Shown: positions 1 to 8,968 of the stretch, piece after piece
Layout: the number at the start of each line of letters is the position of its first letter
Numbering within the stretch: the first letter of the stretch is position 1
Program-made: the position numbers and the translations under genes
NCBI GenBank assembly: GCA_013373545.1
Contig: JABXHQ010000028.1
Location: 1-58,083 of the forward strand
Length of the DNA stretch: 58,083 nucleotides
Source: Gammaproteobacteria bacterium
GTDB taxonomy: Bacteria; Pseudomonadota; Gammaproteobacteria; Enterobacterales; Kangiellaceae
Direction of reading: 5' to 3'
The notes under the pieces: model-generated
The model's database searches: none
The model's input: only the letters and a program-made list of their open reading frames with translations
Told to the model about the DNA's origin: nothing

Positions 1-123
1 AAACTGCTTAAATTCAGTCTCATGCAGTAAATATTTTAAGGTGCCGCAGAGCGCTTTAAATACTAACGGCTTTTGCGCCACAGATGGGTACTTATCTTGA
101 ATAACTTGGTCTACGGTAAACAT
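1..123 (-). CDS. Partial CDS, probable lysophospholipid acyltransferase family protein (N-terminus)
   Basis: An open frame starts at an ATG at 123 and runs off the left edge of the window, giving 41 residues (MFTVDQVIQDKYP...). The pattern of a short helix followed by LLHETEFKQF resembles the N-terminus of the PlsC-like acyltransferase/hemolysin-type proteins of Gammaproteobacteria. That resemblance is from memory of the family and rests on the N-terminus only, because the catalytic HX4D motif lies outside the window. The next gene on the same strand, a diacylglucosamine hydrolase-like enzyme, would fit a lipid-related neighbourhood. The identity is tentative; the presence of a coding start is more secure. 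Confidence 0.5.
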   Translation of the reverse strand, partial: MFTVDQVIQDKYPSVAQKPLVFKALCGTLKYLLHETEFKQF

Positions 124-209
124 AATGCTGGCCTATTGTTCTTTCCCGCTTAAAGCTTAGCGCCTGCGAGTGAACAATAATTGACAGTTTAATTTCACTT
201 CAATGACAG

Positions 210-1025
210 TTAAGCCGCTTTGTCCAACGGAGTATCCACATTTTGGACTGGCATCGTTGATTGCTGTATATGCTTTTCGTACCAATAACGTAATTGCAGC
301 TCGCCATGCTCATCTTCAACGATAAAACTACAATTCTCTATCCAGTCGCCACAGTTGAGGTAGTAAAGACCCTTTTGCATTGAAATTGCTGGTTGATGGA
401 TGTGCCCACAAATGATGCCTTGATAGCCTTTTTGTTCAGCATAAGCAAGCGCGGCTTGTTGATAACGATCGATATATTCCTGAGCTTTGCCAATGCGCTG
501 TTTGATAAATTGCGCTAACGACCAATAAGGTTTACCCATTAGCTTTCGTGTCCAATTAAACCAGCGGTTTATAAATAGTAGAAAGTCATAAAGTTTATCT
601 CCGAGCCAAGTCAATAATTTTGGGCAACGAACTAACCCGTCAAATAAATCACCGTGAATGAGCAAAAAACTTTGCCCAGATTGACTTACGAAGCGACTGC
701 TTTGGCAAACTTCTATATTCTTAATGGTTAAAGGAAGATAGTCTCTTAGCTCAATATCATGATTACCTGGAATGTATTGAACTTTAGTGCCACTGTTTGC
801 GAGTGCTGTAATTTTATCAATAACGCGTTGATGTTCTGGAGGCCAATACGGTTTTCGCTTGAGCGACCATAAATCGACAATATCTCCCAATAAGTAAAGA
901 TTGTCACAAGTCATGCTCTGCAACAACTGCAGTAACGCTTCCGCCTTACAGTCTTTGTAACCTAAGTGAATATCTGACAGAAATATATTCCGGAAATGAG
1001 GTAAGGATCGCGCTCGCTTGCTCAT
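210..1025 (-). CDS. Calcineurin-like metallophosphoesterase, UDP-2,3-diacylglucosamine diphosphatase-like (LpxH family)
   Basis: The 271-residue protein carries the complete metallophosphoesterase metal-binding set: DIH at residues 18-20, GDIVD at 47-51, GNHD at 87-90, and a C-terminal GHIH. The order and length fit the LpxH/LpxH2 group (COG2908), which hydrolyses UDP-2,3-diacylglucosamine in lipid A synthesis at the cytoplasmic membrane face. A general phosphoesterase of the same group is the alternative. The frame can be extended to a TTG at 1034, but I chose the ATG at 1025 because TTG is rarer and neither has a good ribosome binding site. It lies about 100 bases downstream of the aspartate kinase gene on the same strand, so it may be co-transcribed with it. 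Confidence 0.8.
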   Translation of the reverse strand: MSKRARSLPHFRNIFLSDIHLGYKDCKAEALLQLLQSMTCDNLYLLGDIVDLWSLKRKPYWPPEHQRVIDKITALANSGTKVQYIPGNHDIELRDYLPLTIKNIEVCQSSRFVSQSGQSFLLIHGDLFDGLVRCPKLLTWLGDKLYDFLLFINRWFNWTRKLMGKPYWSLAQFIKQRIGKAQEYIDRYQQAALAYAEQKGYQGIICGHIHQPAISMQKGLYYLNCGDWIENCSFIVEDEHGELQLRYWYEKHIQQSTMPVQNVDTPLDKAA

Positions 1026-1125
1026 ACTTTTCAATCACTGGTTATCGATGATTGAATATTAAAGTAAGAGATAAAGACTGCAGTTTAATGACGTTTTCAC
1101 AACAATTTTGTGGCGCAAATTCTCC

Positions 1126-2508
1126 TCAGACAATCTGCGTCAACTCATTCCATTGATAACCAAAAGTGTTGTCTTGTCTATTTTGAATTAAGCCGACATG
1201 TAATTGAGCGAGCAGCTCACTGGCGAAATGTTCTGCCGTTAAAATACTCATTAAACCTTGCCGTTTGTTAGTAAGGCATTGGCATACACGCTCACCATAT
1301 TGACTTGCTAAGTGACGGTTAACGTCCTCCATCCAGCGGCAATCGTCGGAACTTCCAAGAATAGTAATTAATGTTTGACCACTATCAATATTAATCGAGA
1401 ATTGTCGCGCCAGTTGCTCGTCCAAAGGCTGTTGTTGCTCGGTGTTTCGGTAACTCATTATTACAACATCGTCTTGCTCGTATTCGAGCTCAATTTGATC
1501 AAAACCCATTATCATTAACGCCGAGAGAACGCTTTCGCCATGGCTAAAGTCTTTAATCACAGTAACCGCTTCTTCCTTTGCCATTCCAATAACTCCGGTT
1601 AAAGGCGCCACTGAGTTGTGGATCAAAGTGCCGCTTAGTTCAGGGTACTTGGTGGACTTTACGTAAGTTAGAATGTTCTTTTCCTGCACCGGCGCCAGCG
1701 CACGTGGATGCAACACTTTAGCACCCGCTCGAGATAGCAAAGTGGCGTTTGCATAACTTATTTCACAAATCTGACGAGCTTCTGATACATCACGTGGATT
1801 AATAGAAAAAATGCCCGGCACATCGGTCCAAATTTCCAGTTGAGAAGCATTCAGTCGAGCCGCAAAATAGCTCGCCGAAGTATCAGAACCCTCACGCCCT
1901 AATAGCACTGTATCACCAGCAGGATCTGCCGCAATAAATCCTTGTGTGATGCCCAATTGATTCTCCGCTAAGCCTAAAAGTTGCGCCGTCAAAGGCGCAC
2001 GGTAATTGCACTGATTGCTCGTATAATGGTGCCACGGATCATGCTCAGCTTGGTTCTCGGCAATTAAGAAATCTCGTGCATCCAGCCATAAAGCATCAAT
2101 ACCAACGTTGTTAAAATACGCGACGGCAATTCTGGTCGATAAAATTTCCCCCATGGCTACTACCTGAGCATGCAATTTTGGTGTAATGGTTTGCAGACGT
2201 GCAATCGTTTCGCAGTGATGCTTCAATTCATCAAAGTCGCCCGATAGAATCAACTCACCATTAACGCCAAGCTCGGCTGCAAATTGAAAATGCAATTCTT
2301 TCAACTGGAAAATGGCTTTACTATGAACACCCGCAAGCGCTTGATGTAACAATGCCTCGAGAAGATTTGAGACGTTCTTAAGAGCCGACAAGACTAAAAA
2401 TGGCCGATGGCCTTGATCCATCTTAGTGGTAATTTCCTTTTGAATATTACCCCATAGCTGACTGTCGGCAACACTGCTACCGCCGTATTTAAGTACTGAC
2501 CAAGACAT
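1126..2508 (-). CDS. Aspartate kinase
   Basis: This 460-residue enzyme phosphorylates L-aspartate, the entry step to lysine, threonine, methionine and diaminopimelate synthesis. The N-terminus has the amino acid kinase signature LKYGGSSVAD (residues 6-15), and a second nucleotide/aspartate-binding segment, GREGSDTSASYF, lies near residue 205. About 150 residues follow in the place of the ACT regulatory domains, but they are divergent, so allosteric control by lysine or threonine cannot be judged. No homoserine dehydrogenase or diaminopimelate decarboxylase domain is fused. It starts 24 bases after the ygiF-like gene on the same strand, so the two are probably co-transcribed. Confidence 0.9.
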   Translation of the reverse strand: MSWSVLKYGGSSVADSQLWGNIQKEITTKMDQGHRPFLVLSALKNVSNLLEALLHQALAGVHSKAIFQLKELHFQFAAELGVNGELILSGDFDELKHHCETIARLQTITPKLHAQVVAMGEILSTRIAVAYFNNVGIDALWLDARDFLIAENQAEHDPWHHYTSNQCNYRAPLTAQLLGLAENQLGITQGFIAADPAGDTVLLGREGSDTSASYFAARLNASQLEIWTDVPGIFSINPRDVSEARQICEISYANATLLSRAGAKVLHPRALAPVQEKNILTYVKSTKYPELSGTLIHNSVAPLTGVIGMAKEEAVTVIKDFSHGESVLSALMIMGFDQIELEYEQDDVVIMSYRNTEQQQPLDEQLARQFSINIDSGQTLITILGSSDDCRWMEDVNRHLASQYGERVCQCLTNKRQGLMSILTAEHFASELLAQLHVGLIQNRQDNTFGYQWNELTQIV

Positions 2509-2532
2509 GTAAGTTCGCTTTAGCTAAATTGA

Positions 2533-4053
2533 TTAAAGGAGCCAATAAGGACGCGATTTAAACATCGCTTTTCGAGTATGTTCCATTGCTTCCATGACCG
2601 ATTCATTGCGCTTTTCGATCCACTGCGCAATTTCCTCGTCCGACTTAATTTTATAAACTTTAAAACACTTAGCAACATATTGGAAATAAGCCAACTCTCG
2701 CGTTCCAGCTAATAAATCTAGCCAAGGTTGACGATATTTTTGGCGTTTTTTCGAGTCAAATAAGCCACCAAAAAACAACCCCAGATCCAACGCTTTACGA
2801 AGCCGAGATACTTGCTCAAGATAGTCTGGAATTGCCATATTAACTTTAGGTCCAATCTCGCGCTTAAGCTCACGTAAGGTATGTTCCAACTGTGCTTTAG
2901 CGAAGTCGATAATTGGCAATTGTAATTTTTGCTGCTCATTATCACTTAAAAAGCGCCGCCATTGCTTGAAGAACAGCCACTCAGAAATACCTAACATAAC
3001 CAGGTTGTAGCGTTCTGACACTTTTAGCTTCTTAAATTGTTGCACCGCCTCGGTCATTTCCGCCTGGTTGAGTGCCAATGCTTGCTCAAGATCTTCGGGC
3101 TCTACCAGCTGTTCGTCTAACATTTTTTGCAAATGAAATCGATCTCGCGCCACATCAACAATGCGCGACATAAATTCGGCCATCCACTCCCAATTAGCGC
3201 GCAAATCACTGGTAGCATGACGCGGAATAATACTGCCAAACACTTGGTAAACATGCTGCACAAACAACAAAGCTCGGTACATTTGCAAAATAGCCTCGGA
3301 CGCTAACGAAGAGTCTAAGAACTGCTCATAATACTGCCAGTGTTTCATACCCGAGTAACAGATCACTTCAAACGCCATTTCGGCTTCAGTGCCTTGACTA
3401 AATTCGATTGTGGTCATTCGCCGATGGGTAACCGGTAACGACGAACATAAAGAGTAACCACGGCGCGCCTTGCTAGCATTGCTAATGGCGAACCCTTGTT
3501 CTGATATCAACTGACGGCTTAACGTAAATAAGTGTGCCGGCTCGCCTTTAACTAATTCCAACTCGACTTCCGAGATAGGCGCAGAGTCGTCTTCGTAATA
3601 GATGTGACCAATATCTAATGCCATTTCTATTTCGGTGCCATCTTCGAAATACAAATAGGTTTTATGGCGGGTGAAATTAGTGGTAAAAACCTTATCGAAA
3701 TCGCCGTCTTCTGACTGGGCCTCTTCGAGTAAGATTTTTAAATAAGGATCTTCAACTTGCTCAATATCAATTGCAAATTGATCTAATTCGGTTTCCGATT
3801 CGTTGCGCTCATGCAGGCCACCGATGGCTCGACCGGAGGCTTTGACCGTTTGAATTAACTTTGCGCCATCGACCCGGATGCGCAAACCAATTTTTAATTC
3901 ACGCAGCTTAAAGTTTTCCGTATCGAAGTAAGTATTCTTTAATTCCGAGCTGGTCCAGGAATCGATTGCCACAACATCACGAAATTCCAGCTCCAGCAAA
4001 GCCTTCACTTGTTGTTGCTCTGCAACCAGTTTGACCTCTAGTTCATTAGCCAT
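2533..4053 (-). CDS. ygiF: CYTH and CHAD domain protein, inorganic triphosphatase (YgiF-like)
   Basis: The 506-residue protein opens with the CYTH signature ELEVK (residues 4-8, the ExExK metal/triphosphate motif). It continues through an all-beta CYTH tunnel domain to about residue 200, with charged strand motifs such as LRIRVDGA and ELELVKGE. The remaining 300 residues are a histidine- and charge-rich helical CHAD domain, thought to bind polyphosphate. E. coli YgiF has the same architecture and hydrolyses inorganic triphosphate. As in E. coli, it lies near ygiM. Its promoter region (4054-4244) is shared with the divergent phosphate transport genes, an apt setting for a polyphosphate-related enzyme. 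Confidence 0.9.
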   Translation of the reverse strand: MANELEVKLVAEQQQVKALLELEFRDVVAIDSWTSSELKNTYFDTENFKLRELKIGLRIRVDGAKLIQTVKASGRAIGGLHERNESETELDQFAIDIEQVEDPYLKILLEEAQSEDGDFDKVFTTNFTRHKTYLYFEDGTEIEMALDIGHIYYEDDSAPISEVELELVKGEPAHLFTLSRQLISEQGFAISNASKARRGYSLCSSLPVTHRRMTTIEFSQGTEAEMAFEVICYSGMKHWQYYEQFLDSSLASEAILQMYRALLFVQHVYQVFGSIIPRHATSDLRANWEWMAEFMSRIVDVARDRFHLQKMLDEQLVEPEDLEQALALNQAEMTEAVQQFKKLKVSERYNLVMLGISEWLFFKQWRRFLSDNEQQKLQLPIIDFAKAQLEHTLRELKREIGPKVNMAIPDYLEQVSRLRKALDLGLFFGGLFDSKKRQKYRQPWLDLLAGTRELAYFQYVAKCFKVYKIKSDEEIAQWIEKRNESVMEAMEHTRKAMFKSRPYWLL

Positions 4054-4217
4054 CTAGCAGTCTATTTACTCAAATTCATGTCAAAAATCAGTTTAGCGAG
4101 CTATTTTTGGCCTGTCACCTATAATTTTCGATTCACGGGTGATTGTCGATAGCGGCCGTCAAATCCGACTGACTGGACATTGCCGCCCTCGATCTCTACA
4201 ATCGCCGCTAAATTTAC

Positions 4218-4235
4218 CTGTCATATAATTGTAAA
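4218..4235 (+). promoter_or_regulatory. Pho-box-like site upstream of the DUF47-pit operon
   Basis: The first half is a perfect CTGTCAT (4218-4224), followed by an AWAW-type linker ATAA and a weaker second half TTGTAAA (4229-4235). This arrangement is that of a PhoB binding site. It lies only 9 bases before the ATG and overlaps the ribosome binding site, so it could serve repression but not classical activation. A second CTGTCAC next to a TATAAT (4112-4125) lies upstream. No regulator gene is in the window, so this is a candidate only. Confidence 0.35.
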
Positions 4236-4244
4236 GAGACGGCT

Positions 4245-4919
4245 ATGAGTTTAATTAGCGATTTATTTGCAGCATCCCCTTTTCGCCCCATGCAGGACCA
4301 CATTAGTAAAGTTCACGAGTGCGTCAGTGAGTTAAAGCCTTTTCTTGAGGCCGTTTACCGCAAGGACTGGGCACAGGTCGATTCACTTCAACAAAAAATC
4401 AGCAGATTTGAGAATGAAGCCGACGACTTGAAGAAAGAAATTCGCCTGAAGTTGCCCGGCGGCATCTTTTTACCAGTAGCCCGCACAGACTTACTTGGCT
4501 TAGTCACCGCACAAGACAAGTTGGCTAATCGCGCAAAAGATATCGCAGGATTGATGACCGGTCGCCAAATGGAAGTTCCTGAAGTTCTGCAGCCCAGCTT
4601 TATGGCGTATTTAGAGCGCTGTATTGACGCTTCAGAACAAGCACACAAAGCCATTCATGAGCTTGATGAGCTAGTTGAGACCGGTTTTCGTGGCCGTGAA
4701 GCTAATTTAGTCGAAGAAATGATTTCTAAACTTGATGAAATCGAAAACGACACCGACGTGTTACAGCGCAAACTGCGTAAAGAATTGTTTGCGATTGAAG
4801 CTGATCTTCCGGCGGTTAATGTGATCTTTTTGTATAAAGTCATCGATTGGATCGGAGACTTAGGCGATCGCGCCGAGCGTGTCGGTTCAGATTTAGAACT
4901 CATGTTGGCTCGAAAATAA
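4245..4919 (+). CDS. DUF47/PhoU-like protein (TIGR00153 family), Pit accessory protein
   Basis: The 224-residue protein is predicted to be all-helical, with PhoU-like three-helix-bundle repeats rich in Glu, Asp and Lys and no signal peptide. It contains the acidic pattern KLDEIENDTDVLQRKLR near residues 160-180, which in this family contributes to metal binding. Members are regularly encoded next to low-affinity phosphate transporters, and here the pit gene starts 52 bases downstream on the same strand. It most probably modulates Pit activity or its coupling to phosphate status. The molecular mechanism is not established by the sequence. A purine-rich stretch (AAGAGAC) ahead of the ATG at 4245 serves as ribosome binding site. 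Confidence 0.88.
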   Translation: MSLISDLFAASPFRPMQDHISKVHECVSELKPFLEAVYRKDWAQVDSLQQKISRFENEADDLKKEIRLKLPGGIFLPVARTDLLGLVTAQDKLANRAKDIAGLMTGRQMEVPEVLQPSFMAYLERCIDASEQAHKAIHELDELVETGFRGREANLVEEMISKLDEIENDTDVLQRKLRKELFAIEADLPAVNVIFLYKVIDWIGDLGDRAERVGSDLELMLARK

Positions 4920-4971
4920 TAACAACGCCAACCAACGATATCATTCATTCAACACTAGATAGGGTTTCACA

Positions 4972-6249
4972 ATGGAATTTTTTGACCATTACACCGTAAC
5001 ACTGTTGGTCTTCGCCGCAATCGTTGGCTTTTTCATGGCGTGGGGGATCGGCGCCAATGATGTTGCTAATGCGATGGGGACTTCAGTCGGCTCGAAAGCA
5101 CTGACGATTAAACAAGCGATATTTATTGCCGCCATCTTCGAGTTTGCTGGCGCTTACCTAGCCGGCGGCGAAGTAACTTCCACCATTCGTAAAGGTATTA
5201 TTGATTCTGGGCCGTTTATACCGAATCCAGAACTGCTCGTTCTTGGAATGATTTCAGCGCTGCTAGCAGCCGGTACTTGGCTGGCCATTGCGTCAGCACG
5301 TGGATGGCCAGTATCCACCACGCACTCTATCGTCGGCGCGATTATCGGTTTCGCCGTTGTAGCGGTGGGAATGGAAGCGGTGAGCTGGGGTAAAGTTGGC
5401 GGTATTGTCGGCAGCTGGATCGTCACTCCTGCGATCTCAGGCATCATTGCTTACCTCATTTTTATGAGCGCACAGAAGCTAATTTTCGACACCGAGCGTC
5501 CGGTTGATAATGCGAAGAAGTATGTGCCCCTGTACATGGGTTTGGCGGGCTTTGTCTTAGCATTGGTTACCATCAAAAAAGGCCTCAAGCACATTGTAAA
5601 ATCTGGCGATTTGAATATTTCTAATGGCGAAGCTTATCTTTACGCGCTGATCGTAGCTATTGGCATCGCGCTAGTCGGAGCTTTTTTTGTTCGCCGCGTC
5701 AAAATTGAAGAAAGTGCCGATAAAGAAATGCACTTTAACAATGTTGAGAAAATTTTTGCCGTATTAATGGTCGTAACCGCTTGCTGTATGGCATTTGCGC
5801 ATGGTTCTAACGATGTCGCTAATGCTATTGGCCCGCTCGCTGCGGTACAAAGCGTTTTAGCCAATAATGGCGAGATTGTTCCGAAAGCCCAGTTAGCATG
5901 GTGGATTTTACCCCTCGGTGGTATTGGGATTGTCGCCGGTTTAGCACTGTTTGGTAGCCGCGTAATGGCCACGATTGGTAAAGGGATCACCCACTTAACA
6001 CCCAGTCGCGGTTTTGCCGCTGAGTTAGCGGCCGCAACAACCGTGGTTATCGCCTCAGGTACTGGCTTACCCATCTCTACCACCCAGACCTTAGTCGGCG
6101 CTGTCTTAGGTGTTGGAATGGCGCGCGGTATTGCCGCCTTAAATTTAGGTGTGGTGCGTAGCATTGTGGTCAGCTGGGTCGTCACATTGCCAATTGGCGC
6201 GGCACTATCGATTATCTTCTTCTTAATTTTGAAGGTTATCTTCCTGTAA
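4972..6249 (+). CDS. pitA: Low-affinity inorganic phosphate transporter (Pit family)
   Basis: The 425-residue integral membrane protein has the duplicated Pit signature: GANDVANAMG at residues 27-36 and GSNDVANAIG near residue 280. Both are followed by the paired STTHSIVGA and STTQTLVGA segments in the N- and C-terminal halves. About ten hydrophobic segments are visible. Pit proteins take up metal-phosphate complexes in symport with protons (some relatives use sodium). The upstream DUF47 protein forms the standard two-gene unit with it. The length is close to the compact bacterial Pit proteins and the frame is intact. Confidence 0.93.
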   Translation: MEFFDHYTVTLLVFAAIVGFFMAWGIGANDVANAMGTSVGSKALTIKQAIFIAAIFEFAGAYLAGGEVTSTIRKGIIDSGPFIPNPELLVLGMISALLAAGTWLAIASARGWPVSTTHSIVGAIIGFAVVAVGMEAVSWGKVGGIVGSWIVTPAISGIIAYLIFMSAQKLIFDTERPVDNAKKYVPLYMGLAGFVLALVTIKKGLKHIVKSGDLNISNGEAYLYALIVAIGIALVGAFFVRRVKIEESADKEMHFNNVEKIFAVLMVVTACCMAFAHGSNDVANAIGPLAAVQSVLANNGEIVPKAQLAWWILPLGGIGIVAGLALFGSRVMATIGKGITHLTPSRGFAAELAAATTVVIASGTGLPISTTQTLVGAVLGVGMARGIAALNLGVVRSIVVSWVVTLPIGAALSIIFFLILKVIFL

Positions 6250-6267
6250 ACCACTGCGGTTACCCGA

Positions 6268-6290
6268 TGCAGGGCCGCAAGGGCCCTGCA
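6268..6290 (+). terminator. GC-rich hairpin after pit, possible terminator without U-tract
   Basis: A perfect 9-bp stem TGCAGGGCC/GGCCCTGCA with a 5-base loop lies 19 bases after the pit stop codon. No T-run follows on the plus strand, so it may end transcription weakly, protect the mRNA 3' end, or need Rho. Confidence 0.45.
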
Positions 6291-6399
6291 CACCAGCTCT
6301 CGAATGCAAATTCAGTCACAATTTCTCTCTTATTTGGCTCTGTTCAGGGCAAATCCAATCTTTTACAATGACGCTCCACCCTAACAATAGGAAAGCATT

Positions 6400-6987
6400 G
6401 TGAAACGCTTGTTACTTATTTTGTCACTGTGCTGCAGTAGCGCCTTGATGGCAGAACAAACCGCTTATGTCACCGACAACTTAAGCACTGCGGTCCGCTC
6501 CGGCGCCACCAACGAATATCGTATTGTGTTTTATTTACCGGCCGGCTCGTCGGTAACCGTACTGGACGATGCTGCTGAAAATGGTTTTATTAAAGTTCGC
6601 GATGAGCGCGGGCGCGAAGGTTGGACACTCGAGCGCTTTATTGTCGAGACGAAAGGCGCACGCGTTCGCCTAGCAGAGACTCAGCAGCAGCTAGCCAGTG
6701 CGCTCAGCACCATCGAAACAATGAAAACGGAACATGAGCAAGCACTGAAGTCGATTCAGGATAAGCTTGATATCGCTAATGATATCGTTCGACGCAGCGC
6801 CACTTTCCAAAACCAAATTAGTGAACTGCAAACCAAGAATGCAACGTTAGAACAACAGCTTGAACTTAAAGACGGGCGCTTTCGCGAAGAAGTGTTCCTT
6901 GCTGGTGCGGGTGTTATTGTTGTTGGAATGTTCATGGGTATGATCATGGGCCGACTGTTTCGTAAGAAACGTTCGAGCTGGAATTAA
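6400..6987 (+). CDS. ygiM: SH3 domain-containing membrane protein (TIGR04211 family, YgiM-like)
   Basis: The 195-residue protein begins with a signal peptide (residues 1-18, ending ...ALMA). A bacterial SH3 domain follows at about residues 20-85, with the typical VRSGAT and GWTLERFI segments. Next come a Gln/Glu-rich coiled coil at about 90-160, a single transmembrane helix at about 165-187, and a basic cytoplasmic tail. The architecture matches YgiM of E. coli. The SH3 domain is expected in the periplasm, perhaps touching peptidoglycan. As in E. coli it lies between ygiF and cca, although here other genes intervene. Its stop codon overlaps the start of the next gene by one base, so the two are translated from one mRNA. 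Confidence 0.87.
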   Translation: MKRLLLILSLCCSSALMAEQTAYVTDNLSTAVRSGATNEYRIVFYLPAGSSVTVLDDAAENGFIKVRDERGREGWTLERFIVETKGARVRLAETQQQLASALSTIETMKTEHEQALKSIQDKLDIANDIVRRSATFQNQISELQTKNATLEQQLELKDGRFREEVFLAGAGVIVVGMFMGMIMGRLFRKKRSSWN

Positions 6988-7217
6988 TGGGTACGCCTTG
7001 CCGTAGCACCTGCAAACTCAACTCAACCGCAGTCTGTGTGGGCTGCTTTCGTCATATGGCCGAAATCGCTAATTGGAACCGGCTTTCGCTGAAACGCCGT
7101 CATGTCGCGCGCATTATGGCGCAAAAGCGGCGCTTGGCGCGGCCCTATGCACAGCAACCCCTCGACCAACTCGAGCCAATCACTTCGCATTGGTACCGTC
7201 AGTTCAAACGTTCGTAA
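6987..7217 (+). CDS. DUF1289 domain-containing small protein
   Basis: The 76-residue protein has four N-terminal cysteines (C5, C9, C17, C20) in the pattern expected for DUF1289, followed by a basic helical tail (W...LSLKRRHVARIMAQKRR). The spacing suggests binding of zinc or another metal. The function of the family is not known to me. The start ATG shares one base with the ygiM stop codon (TAATG), so translation is coupled. It ends two bases before the convergent hybrid kinase gene. Confidence 0.8.
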   Translation: MGTPCRSTCKLNSTAVCVGCFRHMAEIANWNRLSLKRRHVARIMAQKRRLARPYAQQPLDQLEPITSHWYRQFKRS

Positions 7218-7219
7218 GC

Positions 7220-8896
7220 CTAGTTTTCAGCGGGCCACACCTGACTTAAAAAGCCCATTAGCTTGCTGCGTTTGAGTGGCTTAACCAAAAAGTCGATGGC
7301 ACCGAGCTGATTGGCTTTGTTAAATGACTCCTCGCTAACGTCACCGGATAAAAACGCTTTGGGAATGGCTTGCAAGTCGCGATGTTGATTTAATTGTTCC
7401 AATACGTCAAACCCGCTCATGTCAGGTAGACGAATATCAATCAGGATAAGATCCGGTATATGTTTTAAAGCGGCTGCTAAGGCCTGCTTGCCTTCGGACA
7501 CAACGGCTAATTCCACCCCGCTGTCTCTTAAGTAACCCTGTACCACCAATTGATTTACCCGATTGTCTTCAACTAGCAAAATGGTTTTACCGTTAAAATC
7601 ATTGTGAAGTCCCACTTCACTGTTTATGTTTACCGCCACAGGCACTTCTTGGAAAGGTATCGATACGGTAAAGCGCGAGCCGACACCGACTTCGCTCTCA
7701 AGTGCAACCGAGCCGTCTAAAAAAGCACACAATTCACTGACAATGGTTAAACCTAACCCTGAGCCTTGCGTCACATTTTGCTGCTTGTTAGGTAACTGAT
7801 GAAATGGCTTAAACACATTTTTAAGCTCTTGCTCCGGAATTCCCTCTCCTTGATCAGCAACACTGATTATTAATTGCTGCTGGACACAACTTAGCTCTAA
7901 CGAAACCTGGGTACTGGGCAACGTAAACTTCACCGCATTACCCAACAAATTAATTAAAATTTGCGCAACTTTAACTTTATCAATCAAGACATACGTAGGA
8001 AGAGATGGCGCGAGCGTCGTTTTTAATTCAATCTTTTTAGCCTTAGCGCGCATTTCATTAACCGCTAATAGCTCATCCACCATCGCGGTTAATTCAACCG
8101 GTTCGAGCGATAGCAGCATTTTGCCCGATTCTATACGGGAAATATCCAAAACATGATTAACCGTGTCGTGTAAGTTTTCTGCAGAACGATGAATTAGATG
8201 CAATAACGACTCTAACGCAAGAGGGTCTTGTATGTCGCGTTTGGGGTAGCGCTCAGTCAGCTGTTCTGATAATCCTAATATGCCATTAATCGGTGTACGG
8301 ATTTCATGACTTAAATGATTTAAAAATTTCGTTTTAACATCGGCTAAGGTCTGTAATTTTCGGTTAACGATGCGCAACTCTTTTTCGCTTCGCTCTTGCG
8401 CACCAATCACCCGGCGTAACTCTAACAGCGACGTCACTTGGCGACTCAACGCGGCTAAAAGTTGCTCCTGCTGGGGTGTCAGTGTACGCGGTTTGGTATC
8501 GATGACACATAAAGTGCCCAGAGGTAAATCATCATGACTATATAATGGAGCGCCCGCATAAAAGCGGATACTAGGCTCAGCGGTGACTAAAGGATTATCT
8601 TTAAATCGCCCATCAGCAGTCGCATCATTCACCGTGAAGATTTCGCGTTCCAAAATTGCGTGTGCACAAAATGCAACATCACGCGGTGTTTCGCGTACAT
8701 CAAGTCCTTGAATCGATTTAAACCATTGCCGCTCTTCATCCACAAGGCTGACCACAGCAATCGGAACATCGAGCAAATTGGCTGCCAGCAACGTTAAGTC
8801 GTCATACTCTTGCTCGGGTAGCGTATCGAGAATACGGTACTCATGCAGGGCCGATAAACGCTGTTGTTCTTGGGGATGCTTGGGTGCCGACGCCAT
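7220..8896 (-). CDS. GAF-domain hybrid sensor histidine kinase with receiver domain
   Basis: The 558-residue protein has no membrane segment, so it is a cytosolic sensor. Domains in order are a GAF domain (about 25-160), a short coiled coil (165-190), and HisKA with the phospho-acceptor His197 in LSHEIRTPING. The ATPase domain follows, with the N box around N320 (NLLGNAVKF), G1 DQGEGIPE and G2 GSGLGL. The C-terminal receiver domain (about 435-555) has Asp487 and Lys539. All catalytic residues are present. The GAF segment resembles that of cytosolic light/redox/small-molecule sensors, but no chromophore-binding cysteine can be assigned. The output partner is not encoded next to it; the NarL-type regulator upstream has its own kinase. 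Confidence 0.9.
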   Translation of the reverse strand: MASAPKHPQEQQRLSALHEYRILDTLPEQEYDDLTLLAANLLDVPIAVVSLVDEERQWFKSIQGLDVRETPRDVAFCAHAILEREIFTVNDATADGRFKDNPLVTAEPSIRFYAGAPLYSHDDLPLGTLCVIDTKPRTLTPQQEQLLAALSRQVTSLLELRRVIGAQERSEKELRIVNRKLQTLADVKTKFLNHLSHEIRTPINGILGLSEQLTERYPKRDIQDPLALESLLHLIHRSAENLHDTVNHVLDISRIESGKMLLSLEPVELTAMVDELLAVNEMRAKAKKIELKTTLAPSLPTYVLIDKVKVAQILINLLGNAVKFTLPSTQVSLELSCVQQQLIISVADQGEGIPEQELKNVFKPFHQLPNKQQNVTQGSGLGLTIVSELCAFLDGSVALESEVGVGSRFTVSIPFQEVPVAVNINSEVGLHNDFNGKTILLVEDNRVNQLVVQGYLRDSGVELAVVSEGKQALAAALKHIPDLILIDIRLPDMSGFDVLEQLNQHRDLQAIPKAFLSGDVSEESFNKANQLGAIDFLVKPLKRSKLMGFLSQVWPAEN

Positions 8897-8968
8897 GAAC
8901 TAACTCTTATGATTGAATGACCACTAACAAGTGTAGCACAGGCGAGCTGAGTCAGGAGTTGTATGAAA

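Noticed and set aside
5640-6293. 217-residue open frame antisense to pit
   Set aside because: It lies wholly opposite the clear Pit signature region and has a low-complexity Ala/Thr/Ile/Pro composition typical of antisense frames.
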